Below are positions 47,299 through 57,514 of a DNA stretch of 64,000 nt, in pieces. This DNA is from Anthracocystis setariae (taxonomy: Eukaryota; Basidiomycota; Ustilaginomycetes; Ustilaginales; Ustilaginaceae), in assembly GCA_928724745.1 (NCBI GenBank), contig CAKMXJ010000007.1, positions 496,001 through 560,000 on the forward strand, in the 5' to 3' direction. The position numbers and the translations under genes were made by a program. The notes under the pieces are model-generated. The model was not told where the DNA came from and ran no database searches. It worked only from the letters and a program-made list of their open reading frames with translations. Every line of letters starts with the position of its first letter. Within the stretch, counting starts at the first letter, position 1.

Positions 47299-47482
47299 TG
47301 TTACGCCGATGCGTAACCTCTCGCGCGAGACAGTCGCGCGAGCCTCATTCACATGCCTCCGGCATGTGAGACGCATATAGCTATGTGCAGTTGGTATGTA
47401 TATAGCTCTCATCGTTGACATTCCTTCCTCAGAAATACCATCATCTAGTTATCCGAATGCCTTGTAGAGTGTTCGTGTAACA
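47299..47482 (+). repeat. Element C, 3' LTR
   Basis: 184 bp, identical by eye to 41552-41735, followed by the ACAGG duplication at 47483-47487. Confidence 0.95.
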
Positions 47483-47487
47483 ACAGG
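47483..47487. repeat. Target-site duplication of element C, right copy (ACAGG)
   Basis: ACAGG directly after the 3' LTR; the left copy is 41547-41551. Confidence 0.9.
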
Positions 47488-48105
47488 ACAGTCCACAACT
47501 TTGGTGGAATGACACAGCATGGCAGACGTCTGAGGCCGTGTCCCGAGATCGCGTCCGAGCCCAAAAAGCGGCGCTTCCATCTCCGATCCAGCAGCGTTGC
47601 AAGCGCAGCTGATCTCTGTGGGGAACAACATCACAGGTACTGTACAGTACAGTTCAGTTCAGTTCAGTTACGGAAATGAAACAGACGGGATTTCATTCGG
47701 CTCGGTTGCGAAAACCAAATTCGAAAATCGCCGTCGCTGTTCGATTCCGACTTTGGCTCCTTTGGCACTGCAGTGCAGTCAGGCTCTGTCGCTTGTACAG
47801 CGCCTGTGACATATCCGAGCTCGATGATGGCGTATCAATGCGCTGCCTGCCTAGCCCAACTTGACTCAACATCAAAGGAATCATTCATTTTGCTATTGTC
47901 CTCACGATCCTGTCTTGTACAGTACGTCTGTGAAACTCACAATGCTTCACGGCACGGTGTCGAAACAGATGACTGCTGCTCGTCGGTGTTCCGACATACG
48001 ATGCTGCTAAGGGTATCACTGCATTGATGTCTTGTACGTGAGCGGGCGATCGATTGAGTGAGTGAGTGAGTGAGTGAGTCAGTCAGTCCGTCAGTAGAGA
48101 ATGGC
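47488..48105. other. Intergenic region between element C and SEC6
   Basis: No gene is seen. Before the insertion of C this and 41152-41551 were one intergenic region of about 1 kb. It holds TGTACAGTAC (47641-47650) followed by three GTTCA units, another TGTACAGTAC at about 47917-47926, and a GAGT tetranucleotide repeat at about 48055-48079 close to the 3' end of SEC6. Confidence 0.5.
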
Positions 48106-50718
48106 TCAGTCTTTGCTCTTCCAGCCTCCTGAGATCACGTTCTGCGCAAAGCTGTTGAGCCCCAGCGCTTGCTTGGCAGTGGCAGCAGCCATGCCAGCTC
48201 CTCCGAGGTTGGCGAGCAAGCCTCCGCCGCTGGATGCATACGCCTGCGCCACTCTGCTCATCACCGTCGGTCCACCCGTTTCTGGCACCAGGTCGTTCAA
48301 TCCTTCGCTCTTGACTTTTCGTCGTGCGCTCTCCATCAAGCCGTTGACGTCGTCCTTCTTCAGATCGTCCCTTGCCTTCATGATGGCCTCCAAGAAACCG
48401 AGATGCGCTCCATGCGCCTTTGCGAAACTCCAGTAGGGCAAGAACACCATCGTGGCCGAACTCGTCATCATGCCCAAGATAGCGTTAAGCACCTCGAACT
48501 TTTCGTTGACCTCCTCCTCCTTCTTGAACGCCAGGAACAGCATCTTGGCATCTTCCAAATCTTTACGCATCTGTTCGCCCGCCGCCGGCATGCGCAACTT
48601 GCCGCTACCGACGCGGCGCAGAGCACCAATGTACGACACCAGGAAGCGATCGATCATGTCATCGCACAGCACGTCGAATAAGTTGGGGTTCAGACGCTCG
48701 CTGTAATCCGACGTATAGTCGCGCATGGTCTCGACGATCGTCGTCATAGTACCCTCCGAATACCAGATGGGGAACGTGAAAAGGTCCTTGATCGCGGGCT
48801 GCAAGTCGGCAAACACCAGATCCACAAGCACCTGCGTGCATCTTTTCGTGACATCCAAGAAACCGTTGAGTGCATTGTCCACCGCCTCTCGGATGCCGGC
48901 TTGATACTTTTTGCTGACCATCGGCTCGAGTCGCGCTATCAGTGCTTCGGCGTAATCGGCGGATTTCAGCTGATCGTTCGCGAGCGCAATCACATACTCC
49001 ACCAATCCACCCACAACCTCGTCTGGAGACTTGGCCTCGCGCTGCTTTTTAAATTCGCTCTCCAAAACCCGCAGCCACGTCGCTTGCGTCGAGTGCATTG
49101 CCTTTGCGGCGTGATCCACCACTTTCGCCAGCACGCTGGCTTGACCAGAATCCGCGGCCACATCCACTTGCTGGTTGACCATCTGAAACAGAATCGCTGA
49201 GCCCTGCAGACCGTACAAGCCTTCAATGTCCTCGTCGGGTGGGTTGTTTCGCGCGACAAACTCGCGCACTTCATCCGACATCAGATTGGCCGTCCATTCG
49301 TCAATCTTCTTGGTGATCAAGCCCAGATAGTCATCGATGATGCCTTGTTCCTTACCCGCAAGCAGCGTTGGCTCGAGCCACGCCTTGTCCGCTCCAATCT
49401 CTTTGGTCAGCGTCTTGGTATATTCCTGTGTAAACTGGTACAATTCCAGTAATGCGCTCGCTTCGGGATCGGTAGCCAGGATGCGCTCACGCAGGATCTT
49501 GCCCAGATGCTTGTGGTAGCTCTTGACGAACATCCGTAAGACGTTGTAGTCCTGCGGGAACAAAGGCGTGAGCTCAGCTTTCACGAAACGCATATCGTCG
49601 TAGATCCAATCGAGATGGCCGAGAAACTCCAAGCTCGTACCGTCGGCACCGAAGCGTGACCAGCATTCGTCAAACAGCTCCGCCGTCGAGCGATCGATGG
49701 CTTCAACGAACTTGTGTCGGTAGAGCTTGATGATGCGTGCGTTTGCAATGACCGAGCGGAAGCGCGCAGCTCCTTCGAGGTTGGCGCGTTTGGCCAGACG
49801 AATGGCTGCTGCACGTTCGTCTTCGCGCGACTCTTTCTCGATGATCTTGATGAGCTTGACCACGACTGCCGGCCTGCCTTCCCGTACCAGATCCATGGTT
49901 CGCTCGGCGAGGACCATGAGGTATTCCTCAAAGGCTCGGACAAGCCCATCGAGGGGCTCAAAGAACTCTGTGACCGTGTTGCGCACGTCAACCGAGCAAG
50001 TGCGCGCGATCTGGAAGGTTTCGTTTCGGAAGGCTTCCAGCTGCGAGAGGTGGAAATGTAATGGGAGAAGATCCGGAGCTGGACCCATGATATCTTCCTG
50101 GCCGCGCTGCAGCATGTGTGCTAATTGCCCAATCTGGGCTGGCAGAGCGTCGAGCTTTTCGAGGGTTGTGCTGGTCTGCACAAAGTTACGGTGGATCTGC
50201 GAGACTTGGCTGATGCCACGGAACGATTTGTTCGCGCTGGATGTATTCGAGCCAGAAGCTTCATCCCCCTCTGTGTTGCTGTAGAGTGCTTCAACTTGCC
50301 CAAATGCCTCCCTGATCGCTGCGATGTCTTTCCGCGTTGCTTGAAGCTTGAGCAGACCGTCTCGAGTCGCTTCCAGCTGTTCCTTGGCGCCCAACTTCAG
50401 CTTCGCCGACAAGGTCGCTTGCTCCTTGAGCAGCTTTTTGCGCAGTGCTGAAATCTTTGTGAGATCATCTGGTGATTTGAGGAGCTCAGCGACGAGGTTC
50501 GAAGAACTGGGGATGGCGCCAGGAAGCGTAGCGGCGGATAGTGTAGTCGACATGGGAACGGCGGCAAGGCCGTGCGTCAATGAGCTGCCATGGCCGTGTG
50601 AGGATGACGAAGGTGGAGAGACTGGCTGAGCTGCGTGTCGCTGAGTACCCGTTCGCTTGACGCCGAGTGATTGGGCAGACATGCTCACCAGATGGTGGGC
50701 GGGGAGGGCGAAGCTCAT
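48106..50718 (-). CDS. SEC6: Exocyst complex subunit SEC6
   Basis: An intronless gene of 870 residues (ATG 50718; a second Met at residue 13 is also possible). SEC6/EXOC3 is a core subunit of the octameric exocyst that tethers secretory vesicles at sites of polarised growth, such as hyphal tips and the bud. A Ser/Gly-rich N-terminus of about 70 residues is followed by the family N-terminal coiled coil (LVAELLKSPDDLTKISALRKKLLKEQATLSAKLKLGAKEQLEATRDGL). Next come VVVKLIKIIEKESREDERAAAIRLAK and ARFRSVIANARIIKLYRHKFVEAI, and then the helical rods of the PF06046-type C-terminal region (TKKIDEWTANLMSDEVREFV; FLDVTKRCTQVLVDLVFADL; DVLCDDMIDRFLVSYIGALRR). The length exceeds yeast Sec6 (805) mainly through the N-terminus. 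Confidence 0.92.
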   Translation of the reverse strand: MSFALPAHHLVSMSAQSLGVKRTGTQRHAAQPVSPPSSSSHGHGSSLTHGLAAVPMSTTLSAATLPGAIPSSSNLVAELLKSPDDLTKISALRKKLLKEQATLSAKLKLGAKEQLEATRDGLLKLQATRKDIAAIREAFGQVEALYSNTEGDEASGSNTSSANKSFRGISQVSQIHRNFVQTSTTLEKLDALPAQIGQLAHMLQRGQEDIMGPAPDLLPLHFHLSQLEAFRNETFQIARTCSVDVRNTVTEFFEPLDGLVRAFEEYLMVLAERTMDLVREGRPAVVVKLIKIIEKESREDERAAAIRLAKRANLEGAARFRSVIANARIIKLYRHKFVEAIDRSTAELFDECWSRFGADGTSLEFLGHLDWIYDDMRFVKAELTPLFPQDYNVLRMFVKSYHKHLGKILRERILATDPEASALLELYQFTQEYTKTLTKEIGADKAWLEPTLLAGKEQGIIDDYLGLITKKIDEWTANLMSDEVREFVARNNPPDEDIEGLYGLQGSAILFQMVNQQVDVAADSGQASVLAKVVDHAAKAMHSTQATWLRVLESEFKKQREAKSPDEVVGGLVEYVIALANDQLKSADYAEALIARLEPMVSKKYQAGIREAVDNALNGFLDVTKRCTQVLVDLVFADLQPAIKDLFTFPIWYSEGTMTTIVETMRDYTSDYSERLNPNLFDVLCDDMIDRFLVSYIGALRRVGSGKLRMPAAGEQMRKDLEDAKMLFLAFKKEEEVNEKFEVLNAILGMMTSSATMVFLPYWSFAKAHGAHLGFLEAIMKARDDLKKDDVNGLMESARRKVKSEGLNDLVPETGGPTVMSRVAQAYASSGGGLLANLGGAGMAAATAKQALGLNSFAQNVISGGWKSKD

Positions 50719-51147
50719 CTCGGTGCGCCAAGATGCGGATTGCCGGTCCGGATCACGATGTCTGCATCAGATTGGCGGCTGTGCTTCGGCGCGCTCCTTG
50801 ATGCCTCCAAGTGTGTCTTTGGTGATGTTCGGGCTTCGCGATGCTGCGGCTTCTCTGTAGGTAGTGGATGGTGGTGGTCGAGGCTATATGAACAGCGTGA
50901 CTGTCATATTCAGCTCAATCGGCAGTCCGCCGAAAAGGTCCGAGCGCGCCTCACGGAAGGAAAACCTGAATAAATTTGTGCGTTGGCGTCGCCCTCACAC
51001 GGATTTCAGAATTGCACCCTGTACGTCGACAGCATCGCATGGTAAACAGTGCCAAAACTTCCTCAGGTCTCATGGTCAGTACTTTACTACAGACTTCATA
51101 CTGAAAGGGCGAGAACAGGACGATTCGAGGGGGGTGAACAATGCAAG
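50719..51147. other. Intergenic region upstream of SEC6
   Basis: 429 bases between the SEC6 start and the 3' end of the next minus-strand gene. No feature beyond a presumptive promoter is seen. Confidence 0.4.
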
Positions 51148-52265
51148 CTAGACAGAGGAGCGGTCCAAGTACTTTGCTTGGATCTGGCGGAGGATCTGGT
51201 CAGCAGACCTTTCACCTTGGATGGTGATCTGCGAATCAACGTCAGAGGTGGAGGTGAGAGCAGTCTCCTTGGAGGAAACGAGGGAGAATGTCTCACTCTG
51301 TGAGCAAGTAGAGGCGGGGGTGGTGGAGAGGCTGCGGATGGCAGGAGAAAGCGATTCGGCTGCTTCGGCCTGCGCTCGAATGGCGTGGATCAAATCAAAG
51401 AGGCGACACGAGATTCGATCGGAAAAGCAAAGCAGTTCATCCTTTCGCTCCAGATCGAGACGAAGAGCTTCAGCTTCGCGCTGCAGAGTGCTGACAGAGA
51501 TGGCAGTATTGTCCAGCTCGTCCGTCAACGCTTGCTTCTCGCTTCTGACAGTAGAGAAATCGTCCGGGGGAGAAAGTGATCAGAAACAAGTTTTCGCCTT
51601 GAATGGGCCATGTCGTGATGGTGGTGAGACGTACTCTTTTGTCGCTAGCTGGGCTCGCAGCTTAGCACATTCCTCGCCGTGAGCTTGCTGTACCTGTAGG
51701 ATGGAAAGTACGAGAATGTTGACATCAGAGCACCTGAAGTTGATCGTTTGTTTGCGTTATTTCCGAAGCGGTATCGAACTGCGTAGCACTTACCATTCTC
51801 AGGCTTTCGAGCTCTCGGCTCTGTTGAGATACAGCGTCAAGGCAAAAATTTCAGGGGTTTTGGCTTGATCATCAGCGTCTGAGCCCGTCTCACCCGCCAG
51901 AGTCGAACCATATCGATTACCTTTTCATCAAAAGCCAGAGCGATGTGGCGCAATGAATGGGCGATGCTAGAACTGCCTAGCCTCTGGTCTAGCTCGTCAT
52001 CCTGATCGCTTCTGTGCTCGTGCCGAACAGATTCGTCGATGGCAACGCCGCTATCGCCTGAGGATGTCCCTGACCCAGGCTCGGAACTGGGCCTGCGCGG
52101 CTCAGTCCCCAACAATTCGTCACGGATCATGGCTGCCCGCTGGGTCAAAGACCCTGAGTCGCTGCTTGCCCGGTTGCTCTCTACGGACGCATCATTCTCA
52201 TTCGTGTTTGAAGTGCGAGGATCCGAGCTGAAAGCCTCTGCTGGCGTGTCGCTGTTGAAGTCCAT
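51148..52265 (-). CDS. Four-exon coiled-coil protein, unknown function
   Basis: Exons on the minus strand: 52265-51894, 51820-51794, 51693-51635 and 51544-51148, giving 284 residues. The introns (73, 100 and 90 nt) begin GTGAGA, GTAAGT and GTACGT and end CAACAG, CTACAG and TGTCAG; phases agree throughout. Exon 1 encodes an acidic Ser-rich N-terminus, then a helix (LDQRLGSSSIAHSLRHIALAFDEKVIDMVRLWR). The 27-nt exon 2 and exon 3 continue a coiled coil (SRELESLRM, AHGEECAKLRAQLATKESEKQ). It runs into exon 4 (STLQREAEALRLDLERKDELLCF), followed by a Ser/Thr-rich tail. The continuous heptad pattern across four exons is the main evidence for the model. No family is recognised. Confidence 0.78.
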
Positions 52266-53242
52266 GTTTGAAATGTAGTCGCTCGGCTAGGAATCTAGTT
52301 GAAAGCGGATGCCAGGGCCTGGATGATGACGACTAGGCCTCTATAAATTTGTTTGAACCTAGATTGCTTTAGCCCGAAGGCAGTGATGGAGGGACAAAGG
52401 TATCTGGTAAGGTTGAATCCAACGCCAAGCAGTTTGGTTCCTCGTGTTTCCACTCGAGCGGTCAGGATCAGCGACAGGCTCGGCTTAGCCACCAGTTCAA
52501 GGTGGACATATACCTCCGGTCCAATACCGCAGCTTAGAGGACCCAAGGTTGTTGCAAGCAGGGTGAAACTTCGCCGGAAAAACGAGCTGGATCTTGAACC
52601 GGGATTGTGATCGTACCTGCTGCTCATCCGTGTTGTTCCGTGAGATTTTGAAGCTGCAAGAAGGTGTTGAGGACCGCTCCAGCTTGGTGGTGGTGCGCTA
52701 TCCTGCTCTTGTTTAATGAACGCTTGGATACTTGAACAATGCAGTGAAGTCGAAACGAAGAGCAGTTGCGAAATCGATGCGAATGTAGGTAAAAAAGGCT
52801 AGGGACACGGGAAGCAACGAAAGATGTGTCGTATCCAGCAACTTGCCATTTGATGGAGAGTATATAGGTTGTGGTGAGACTAGGGTGGGACAATCTCGGG
52901 AGAGAGAGAGAGAGAGAGACAGAAAAGAGAGCCAGCAGAGGGAAAAGGCGGTCTGTCTATTGATAAAGTGCATATCTTTTTGCGTGCGGAAAAAGTACAT
53001 GAGAGGGGTGTGTTGATACCAAAAACGATGCGGCGTGCGGATAGCAGGCTTTTGAAAGCGGAAGAACAGACCAATGCCAATGCTTTGGCAATCTGTCTAC
53101 GTTCTGCGCGCATTGCAGTCCATGGGGCTTCGGTGCATGCTTGAACAGCACCGATCTTGTCCCGACTGTGACCCGTGACGATGCGGAGAAACGTATTCGC
53201 CAGAACTTTGAGATGCGCCAACATTGAGCAGATGGGTTTTCT
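52266..53242. other. Intergenic region between coiled-coil gene and MIA40
   Basis: 977 bases. An (AG)n run lies at about 52899-52919. A 110-codon minus-strand ORF (52295-52627) has a fairly protein-like middle part but no recognisable domain and no clear gene model, so it is not called. The left end should hold the promoter of the coiled-coil gene and the right end the 3' UTR of MIA40. Confidence 0.4.
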
Positions 53243-53986
53243 TTATGAGCTCTGATCCTTGGGTTCGGACTTGCTCTCCTCGTCTTGCTTCTCTGCAGTC
53301 TGTTGCTCTGATTCGGCCTCCTCTTTCTCGAAGGCTGCGTTGGCGGCCTCGTCGTCCTCGATTTCGTCCTTGTACACATCCGGGTGCTCGCGGAAGCAAT
53401 CCTGCATCGCCTTGAACTTGTCTACGCAATCGATTCCCTTCGGCTCAGCCTCGGAGTAGACGAAACATGAAAATGCTGCCTTGAACTGCTCGCCGCATGG
53501 GCCGTGCGCCATGCCACCGAGACACGGACAGTCCCAGTTGATCTCGCCAGTCTCGGGGTCGTAGGCAGACTGCTGACCTTGGGCGGTTTCCTCTTCGGTC
53601 TCTTCTACGGCTACCTCGATAGCGACGGGGGTCTCCTTGGCGGCTTCAACGTGCTCATCGTGAGCGTGGGCAGAGGCGGGGGCATGACGCTCATGTGCAT
53701 CCTTGTGGAGGAAGGCATCGCCCTTAGACTCCTTGGGTTTGAGACGTTCGTTCCAGGCTTGACGGGGTTGGCATTGAATAGGAGAAGAGCGGGGCGCAAT
53801 AGCGTAGACAGCGGCAGAGACACCGATGGCGGCAGCAGCGGCAACAGTGTAGGAAGCCAAGCCGGAGGAACGGGATGGACCGGCAGTGCTCTTGGTGGCA
53901 ACCCCACGAGTGGTCGGGAGAAGGTTTCGCGAAGCCTGCTGGAGGAAGCGGCTTCCCGAGCGACCGACAGACAGACCCGATAGCAT
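53243..53986 (-). CDS. MIA40: Mitochondrial import and assembly oxidoreductase MIA40
   Basis: 247 residues from the ATG at 53986. The frame is open 36 codons further upstream, but the mitochondrial presequence begins here ([23 protein letters not shown]). After the Arg-rich presequence comes one transmembrane segment (about residues 42-64, [21 protein letters not shown]) that anchors the protein in the inner membrane. An acidic linker leads to the redox CPC motif (Cys153-Pro-Cys155 in [14 protein letters not shown]) and the twin CX9C motifs ([11 protein letters not shown] and [11 protein letters not shown]). MIA40 introduces disulfides into small proteins imported into the intermembrane space, together with ERV1. 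The tail is acidic. Fungal-type architecture, with the membrane anchor that animal CHCHD4 lacks. Confidence 0.96.
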   Translation of the reverse strand: MLSGLSVGRSGSRFLQQASRNLLPTTRGVATKSTAGPSRSSGLASYTVAAAAAIGVSAAVYAIAPRSSPIQCQPRQAWNERLKPKESKGDAFLHKDAHERHAPASAHAHDEHVEAAKETPVAIEVAVEETEEETAQGQQSAYDPETGEINWDCPCLGGMAHGPCGEQFKAAFSCFVYSEAEPKGIDCVDKFKAMQDCFREHPDVYKDEIEDDEAANAAFEKEEAESEQQTAEKQDEESKSEPKDQSS

Positions 53987-54174
53987 TTTGAAGCGAGTGG
54001 GATGGATGACGAAAGGATAAGTCCGGAAGAGCGGGTGAGAATATGAATGGGCGAGAAGAAGGATGTACGAAGCGTTCAGCACGAGCTTTGCCACGGAGCA
54101 GCCAAGAGTGGAGGTATACTGTACACAACCTCCGATTTAGGAACGAATCGGTTCGAGCAAGTCAGCCGGAAAGG

Positions 54175-54208
<34 letters not shown>

Positions 54209-54709
54209 AAGAAAGGAAGGAAGGAAAGAAACAAAAGGACAGAAATAGAAGAAAGCAACAGCACAGCGCAGTATTGGATGTAAAGTCGTTGCTCTGTTCT
54301 CGCTAATTTTGCGATTTTCATTTCTTCTCGTCGCTTCCTCGCAGCCGACTTCCGTAGCTCTGCAGCTCCGTGGCTCCGTAGCGCCTCATCTTAGCCAAGT
54401 TTTTGACATCGGGCTTGGTTCGTTTCACGATCCGATCGCTCTTCGCCTAGCCGGCTCCACTTCCGCGGCCGCGAAGATCTTCGCGTGTGACACAGTGTGT
54501 ACAGCAACCGTGCCCTTTGTGACTACTGTCCCTTTCATGATTGTTGCTTGGACTCGTCAGCGTCGAGCCAAAACGCTGAGCTAAGGACACGACGGGGATA
54601 TCTTGCTTCATTCCATCCTATCACCACATTGCATTCGCTGGTTCGACCGATCGACAAAAACCGTCACGGAGGGTTCTGTTGTGCTAGCCAGAACAGCTGA
54701 AGGAAGACC
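53987..54709. other. Divergent promoter, MIA40 / SppA-like protease
   Basis: 723 bases between divergent starts. A run of 32 consecutive A lies at 54175-54206 on the + strand and continues into GAAA/GGAA repeats to about 54245; such poly(dA:dT) tracts exclude nucleosomes in fungal promoters. No gene is seen. Confidence 0.55.
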
Positions 54710-57514
54710 ATGTCGAATTCGCGTAGCTCAAGCAGCCAAGCGCAACCTGGCTCTGCTGGAGGCGCCTCGAATGGTGCAGCCTTCGCCTCGCTCCGCAAGC
54801 GTTTCCCACGTGTGGCTTTTGTCGTCAATAAGATCGCCACCTCACGTACCGGACGCACAACAGCAACGGCGTGGTCCTATCGTCGTCCCCTCCTGTTTGG
54901 CCTCTTTGTAACCTACACTGCCGTCGGCTACCTCAAGCTGCGACGAGATGCGTACCTGCGCGACACAATCCATCCCGATACCTACTTGGTCTGGAAGGTG
55001 TACGATGGATCCATCGTCGAGTGCCGTGGTCCACCCTCCGTCAGCGCCCTCGTCAACGCTCCCGCCGCCGGCGAAGAAGCGCCACACGTTATGGAGATGT
55101 TCGAGATCATTCGGACTCTCAAGTGGGCTCAGGCGGATGATCGCATCAAGGGGATCTTTGCAGACTTCAGTGGACTCCATCTTCCATCCTCCGTGGCTCC
55201 CAATCGTCTTGGGATGGCGCAGATCGAAGAGCTCATGAACACCATTCACGAATTCAAGGTCGCAAAGAAGCAACAGCATGGCGAAAACGCCCGTCCCTCG
55301 ATCGCCTGGGCAGACACGTTCAACAGCCAAGGTAACTTCCTCCTCGCCTCCACCTTTGACGAGCTGTGGATCCAGCCAACCGGCTCCATCCCGCTTACAG
55401 GTCTCGGTGCACAGATCCCCTTCTTTAAAAAGGTGCTCGACTACTTCGGTGTCAAGGTCCTCGCCGAGGCAAGACGCGAGTACAAGTCGATGATTTCGAC
55501 GTTCAGTCGCGAGGATTCGCTGCCAGAGCCACAAGTTCAGAACGAAGCTGAGCTGCTAGGTGAGCTCAACCGTGGTCTCGTTCACGCTATCGCAGTCAAC
55601 CGTTTCCCGGACCAAGACGCAGACGTCATGTCAGCCAAGCTTGAACAGTGGATGAAGCATGGGCCGTTCTCGGCTCGCGAAGCTACCGAGATGGGGCTGA
55701 TCAACGGTACCGCTTTCAAGAGGGATATCGTCAAGCGTCTCATCGACCCCAACCATGGAGGCAACGACGAAACCAAATTCAAGTCGTTGCACCATTACCA
55801 CGAGGTTATGAAACGCTCCATCGAACATCAATTTGTCGGGGATCAGGCTATCCAAGTCGGGGTCGTCTACCTTTTGGGAGGCATCAGCTCCGCCCCAGGC
55901 GAGTTTTCCACCTCGTCCGTGCTCAAGGGTCTCAAGGAGGCCGCTGAGCACCCAAACATCAAGTCCATCGTGCTCCGTATCGATTCGGGTGGTGGAGATG
56001 TCGTAGCAAGCGAGTCCATCTGGGATGCCGTTCGCCGTGTGCGTCAAGACTACGGCAAGCATGTGATCGCTTCCTTCGGTAATGCCGCCGCATCCGGTGG
56101 ATACTACGCTGCCAGCGCTGCCGACGCCATCATTGCATGCGAGAACACCGTCACTGGCTCGATTGGCGTCGCCTCTCTGCGACCTACCATAACGCGTTCC
56201 TTCTTTGATCGCTTCAACATCGGTATCCAGTCCTTCTTTACCGGGTCGACGTCGATGTCGACGCTGCACGAGCTCGACGAGGCACAGCGCGCCAAGTCGG
56301 CCAAGCACATCGACGAGATGTACGATGATTTCCTAGAAAAGGTTTGCGATGGCCGCCAAATCTCGCGCGACGTCATCGAGAGCTTGGCTGGAGGACGCGT
56401 AATGACCGGTCTCAAGGCTTGGGCGACTTGCAACCCTGACGCTGAAGTCAATCAAGTGCAAATGAGTGGCTCTTGTGCCAAACCGCCCGCTGCGACGATC
56501 GTCAAGCTTGGTCAAGAAGCGATGATCGAAAAGTGGAAGACCGACAAACAAGGAGGAACCGGCGCCGAGGAGACTGCCAAATCATCTATCCGCAAGATCG
56601 AAGCCGTCAGCTTGACCAGTCAGTGGAAGACACAGCAAGTTGACGCTAGCAGCGGTAACAACACTGTCATGATTGAACGCGTCGGACCTATGCAGCCGCC
56701 CGCTGTAGAGGATGACGAGCATCCCGGCATTCTGTCCGACGTCATTGCCAAAGCCGAGGCAGCAATTCTCGGTGGTACCGAGTCAGCACCTACCAGCGGT
56801 CAACAGACAACATCTGAGGCATCGTCCAAGCCACTGACGGGTGAGGAGAAGCTCAAGGAGCGAATGGAAGAGGAAGATTCGCGCCTCGCTGTCGCCGCCC
56901 ACTCCGCCGCCGAAGAGTCTCGCAAGTCCGAACCCTCATCTGAGCCGGTCGACTCAGCTACCACTTCTGCTGATCCATCCACACCTCCTTCTCTGTATGG
57001 TAAAGGCCTAGTCGACGCCATCGGCGGTTTCTGGGACTCGGCCGTCTATGCTATGGATCTCACCATTTGGGCTGAGGTCGAAGCCCTGATGACAAAGTAT
57101 AACCTCACTTTCGAGCAAGGCTGTGCCAAGATCCGTCCCACAGCAGATCGCGCAGTCACTCCAAGTGGATTGACCGTGCTTGCCACGGATCTACGCTTGG
57201 TGCGATTCCCCGAAGAAAAGCCGTTCTGGAAAAAGGTGCAGGAGGCGAACGCGAAAGGCGATCGGCCCCAGTTGTCATTGTTGCCGAGAGTGGTTGGCAA
57301 CACATTGGGTATGATGATAGAGGAGGCAGGAGAACGCGCGGCTCGGGCAGCAGTGAGGATGATGATTGCAACGGCGGCAGATCCGAGTGGGATCGCTGCG
57401 GCGTTCGATGATCCGCAGTTGGCAGCAAAGTTGAGGGCAAACAATGGCTTAGGCATGGGTAGCACGAGGGGACGGGCCAAGGCCGAATATCCATTGGCCT
57501 CGCTGTTTACCTAG
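54710..57514 (+). CDS. SppA-like signal peptide peptidase / protease IV (S49 family)
   Basis: An intronless gene of 934 residues. A basic N-terminus is followed by one hydrophobic segment (about residues 60-75, LLFGLFVTYTAVGYL) that could anchor it in a membrane or serve in mitochondrial targeting. Two S49 repeats follow as in the 67-kDa bacterial SppA. The first, at about 85-340, has SIAWADTFNSQGNFLLASTFDELWIQPTGSIPLTGLG and the candidate catalytic Lys259 in EYKSM. The second, at about 385-620, has the nucleophile Ser462 in FGNAAASGGYYAASAAD and TVTGSIGVASLRPTI. This Ser/Lys dyad cleaves leftover signal peptides within membranes in bacteria and plastids. The C-terminal 300 residues are acidic Ser/Glu-rich and then a helical domain without a family I recognise. 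The gene is codon-adapted to its neighbours. Confidence 0.88.
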   Translation: MSNSRSSSSQAQPGSAGGASNGAAFASLRKRFPRVAFVVNKIATSRTGRTTATAWSYRRPLLFGLFVTYTAVGYLKLRRDAYLRDTIHPDTYLVWKVYDGSIVECRGPPSVSALVNAPAAGEEAPHVMEMFEIIRTLKWAQADDRIKGIFADFSGLHLPSSVAPNRLGMAQIEELMNTIHEFKVAKKQQHGENARPSIAWADTFNSQGNFLLASTFDELWIQPTGSIPLTGLGAQIPFFKKVLDYFGVKVLAEARREYKSMISTFSREDSLPEPQVQNEAELLGELNRGLVHAIAVNRFPDQDADVMSAKLEQWMKHGPFSAREATEMGLINGTAFKRDIVKRLIDPNHGGNDETKFKSLHHYHEVMKRSIEHQFVGDQAIQVGVVYLLGGISSAPGEFSTSSVLKGLKEAAEHPNIKSIVLRIDSGGGDVVASESIWDAVRRVRQDYGKHVIASFGNAAASGGYYAASAADAIIACENTVTGSIGVASLRPTITRSFFDRFNIGIQSFFTGSTSMSTLHELDEAQRAKSAKHIDEMYDDFLEKVCDGRQISRDVIESLAGGRVMTGLKAWATCNPDAEVNQVQMSGSCAKPPAATIVKLGQEAMIEKWKTDKQGGTGAEETAKSSIRKIEAVSLTSQWKTQQVDASSGNNTVMIERVGPMQPPAVEDDEHPGILSDVIAKAEAAILGGTESAPTSGQQTTSEASSKPLTGEEKLKERMEEEDSRLAVAAHSAAEESRKSEPSSEPVDSATTSADPSTPPSLYGKGLVDAIGGFWDSAVYAMDLTIWAEVEALMTKYNLTFEQGCAKIRPTADRAVTPSGLTVLATDLRLVRFPEEKPFWKKVQEANAKGDRPQLSLLPRVVGNTLGMMIEEAGERAARAAVRMMIATAADPSGIAAAFDDPQLAAKLRANNGLGMGSTRGRAKAEYPLASLFT

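Larger units (their letters stand above)
41552..47482 (+). mobile_element. LTR retrotransposon C (Ty3/Gypsy type), full length and apparently intact
   Basis: 5931 bp with 184 bp LTRs (41552-41735 and 47299-47482) that are identical by eye. It is flanked by ACAGG on both sides (41547-41551 and 47483-47487). Layout: 5' LTR, primer-binding site (41736), gag (41995-43203), in-frame UAG, pol (43204-46935), polypurine tract AGGGGGGG (47288-47295), 3' LTR. No disabling mutation is seen in either frame, so this copy could be active. It is the sister of element A. Confidence 0.96.

Noticed and set aside
48055..48079. GAGT tetranucleotide repeat considered as a CRISPR-like or regulatory array
   Set aside because: A simple microsatellite without spacers; CRISPR is not expected in a fungal genome.
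53987..54094. Upstream extension of MIA40
   Set aside because: The 36 extra residues are not presequence-like; the downstream ATG starts a clear mitochondrial presequence.
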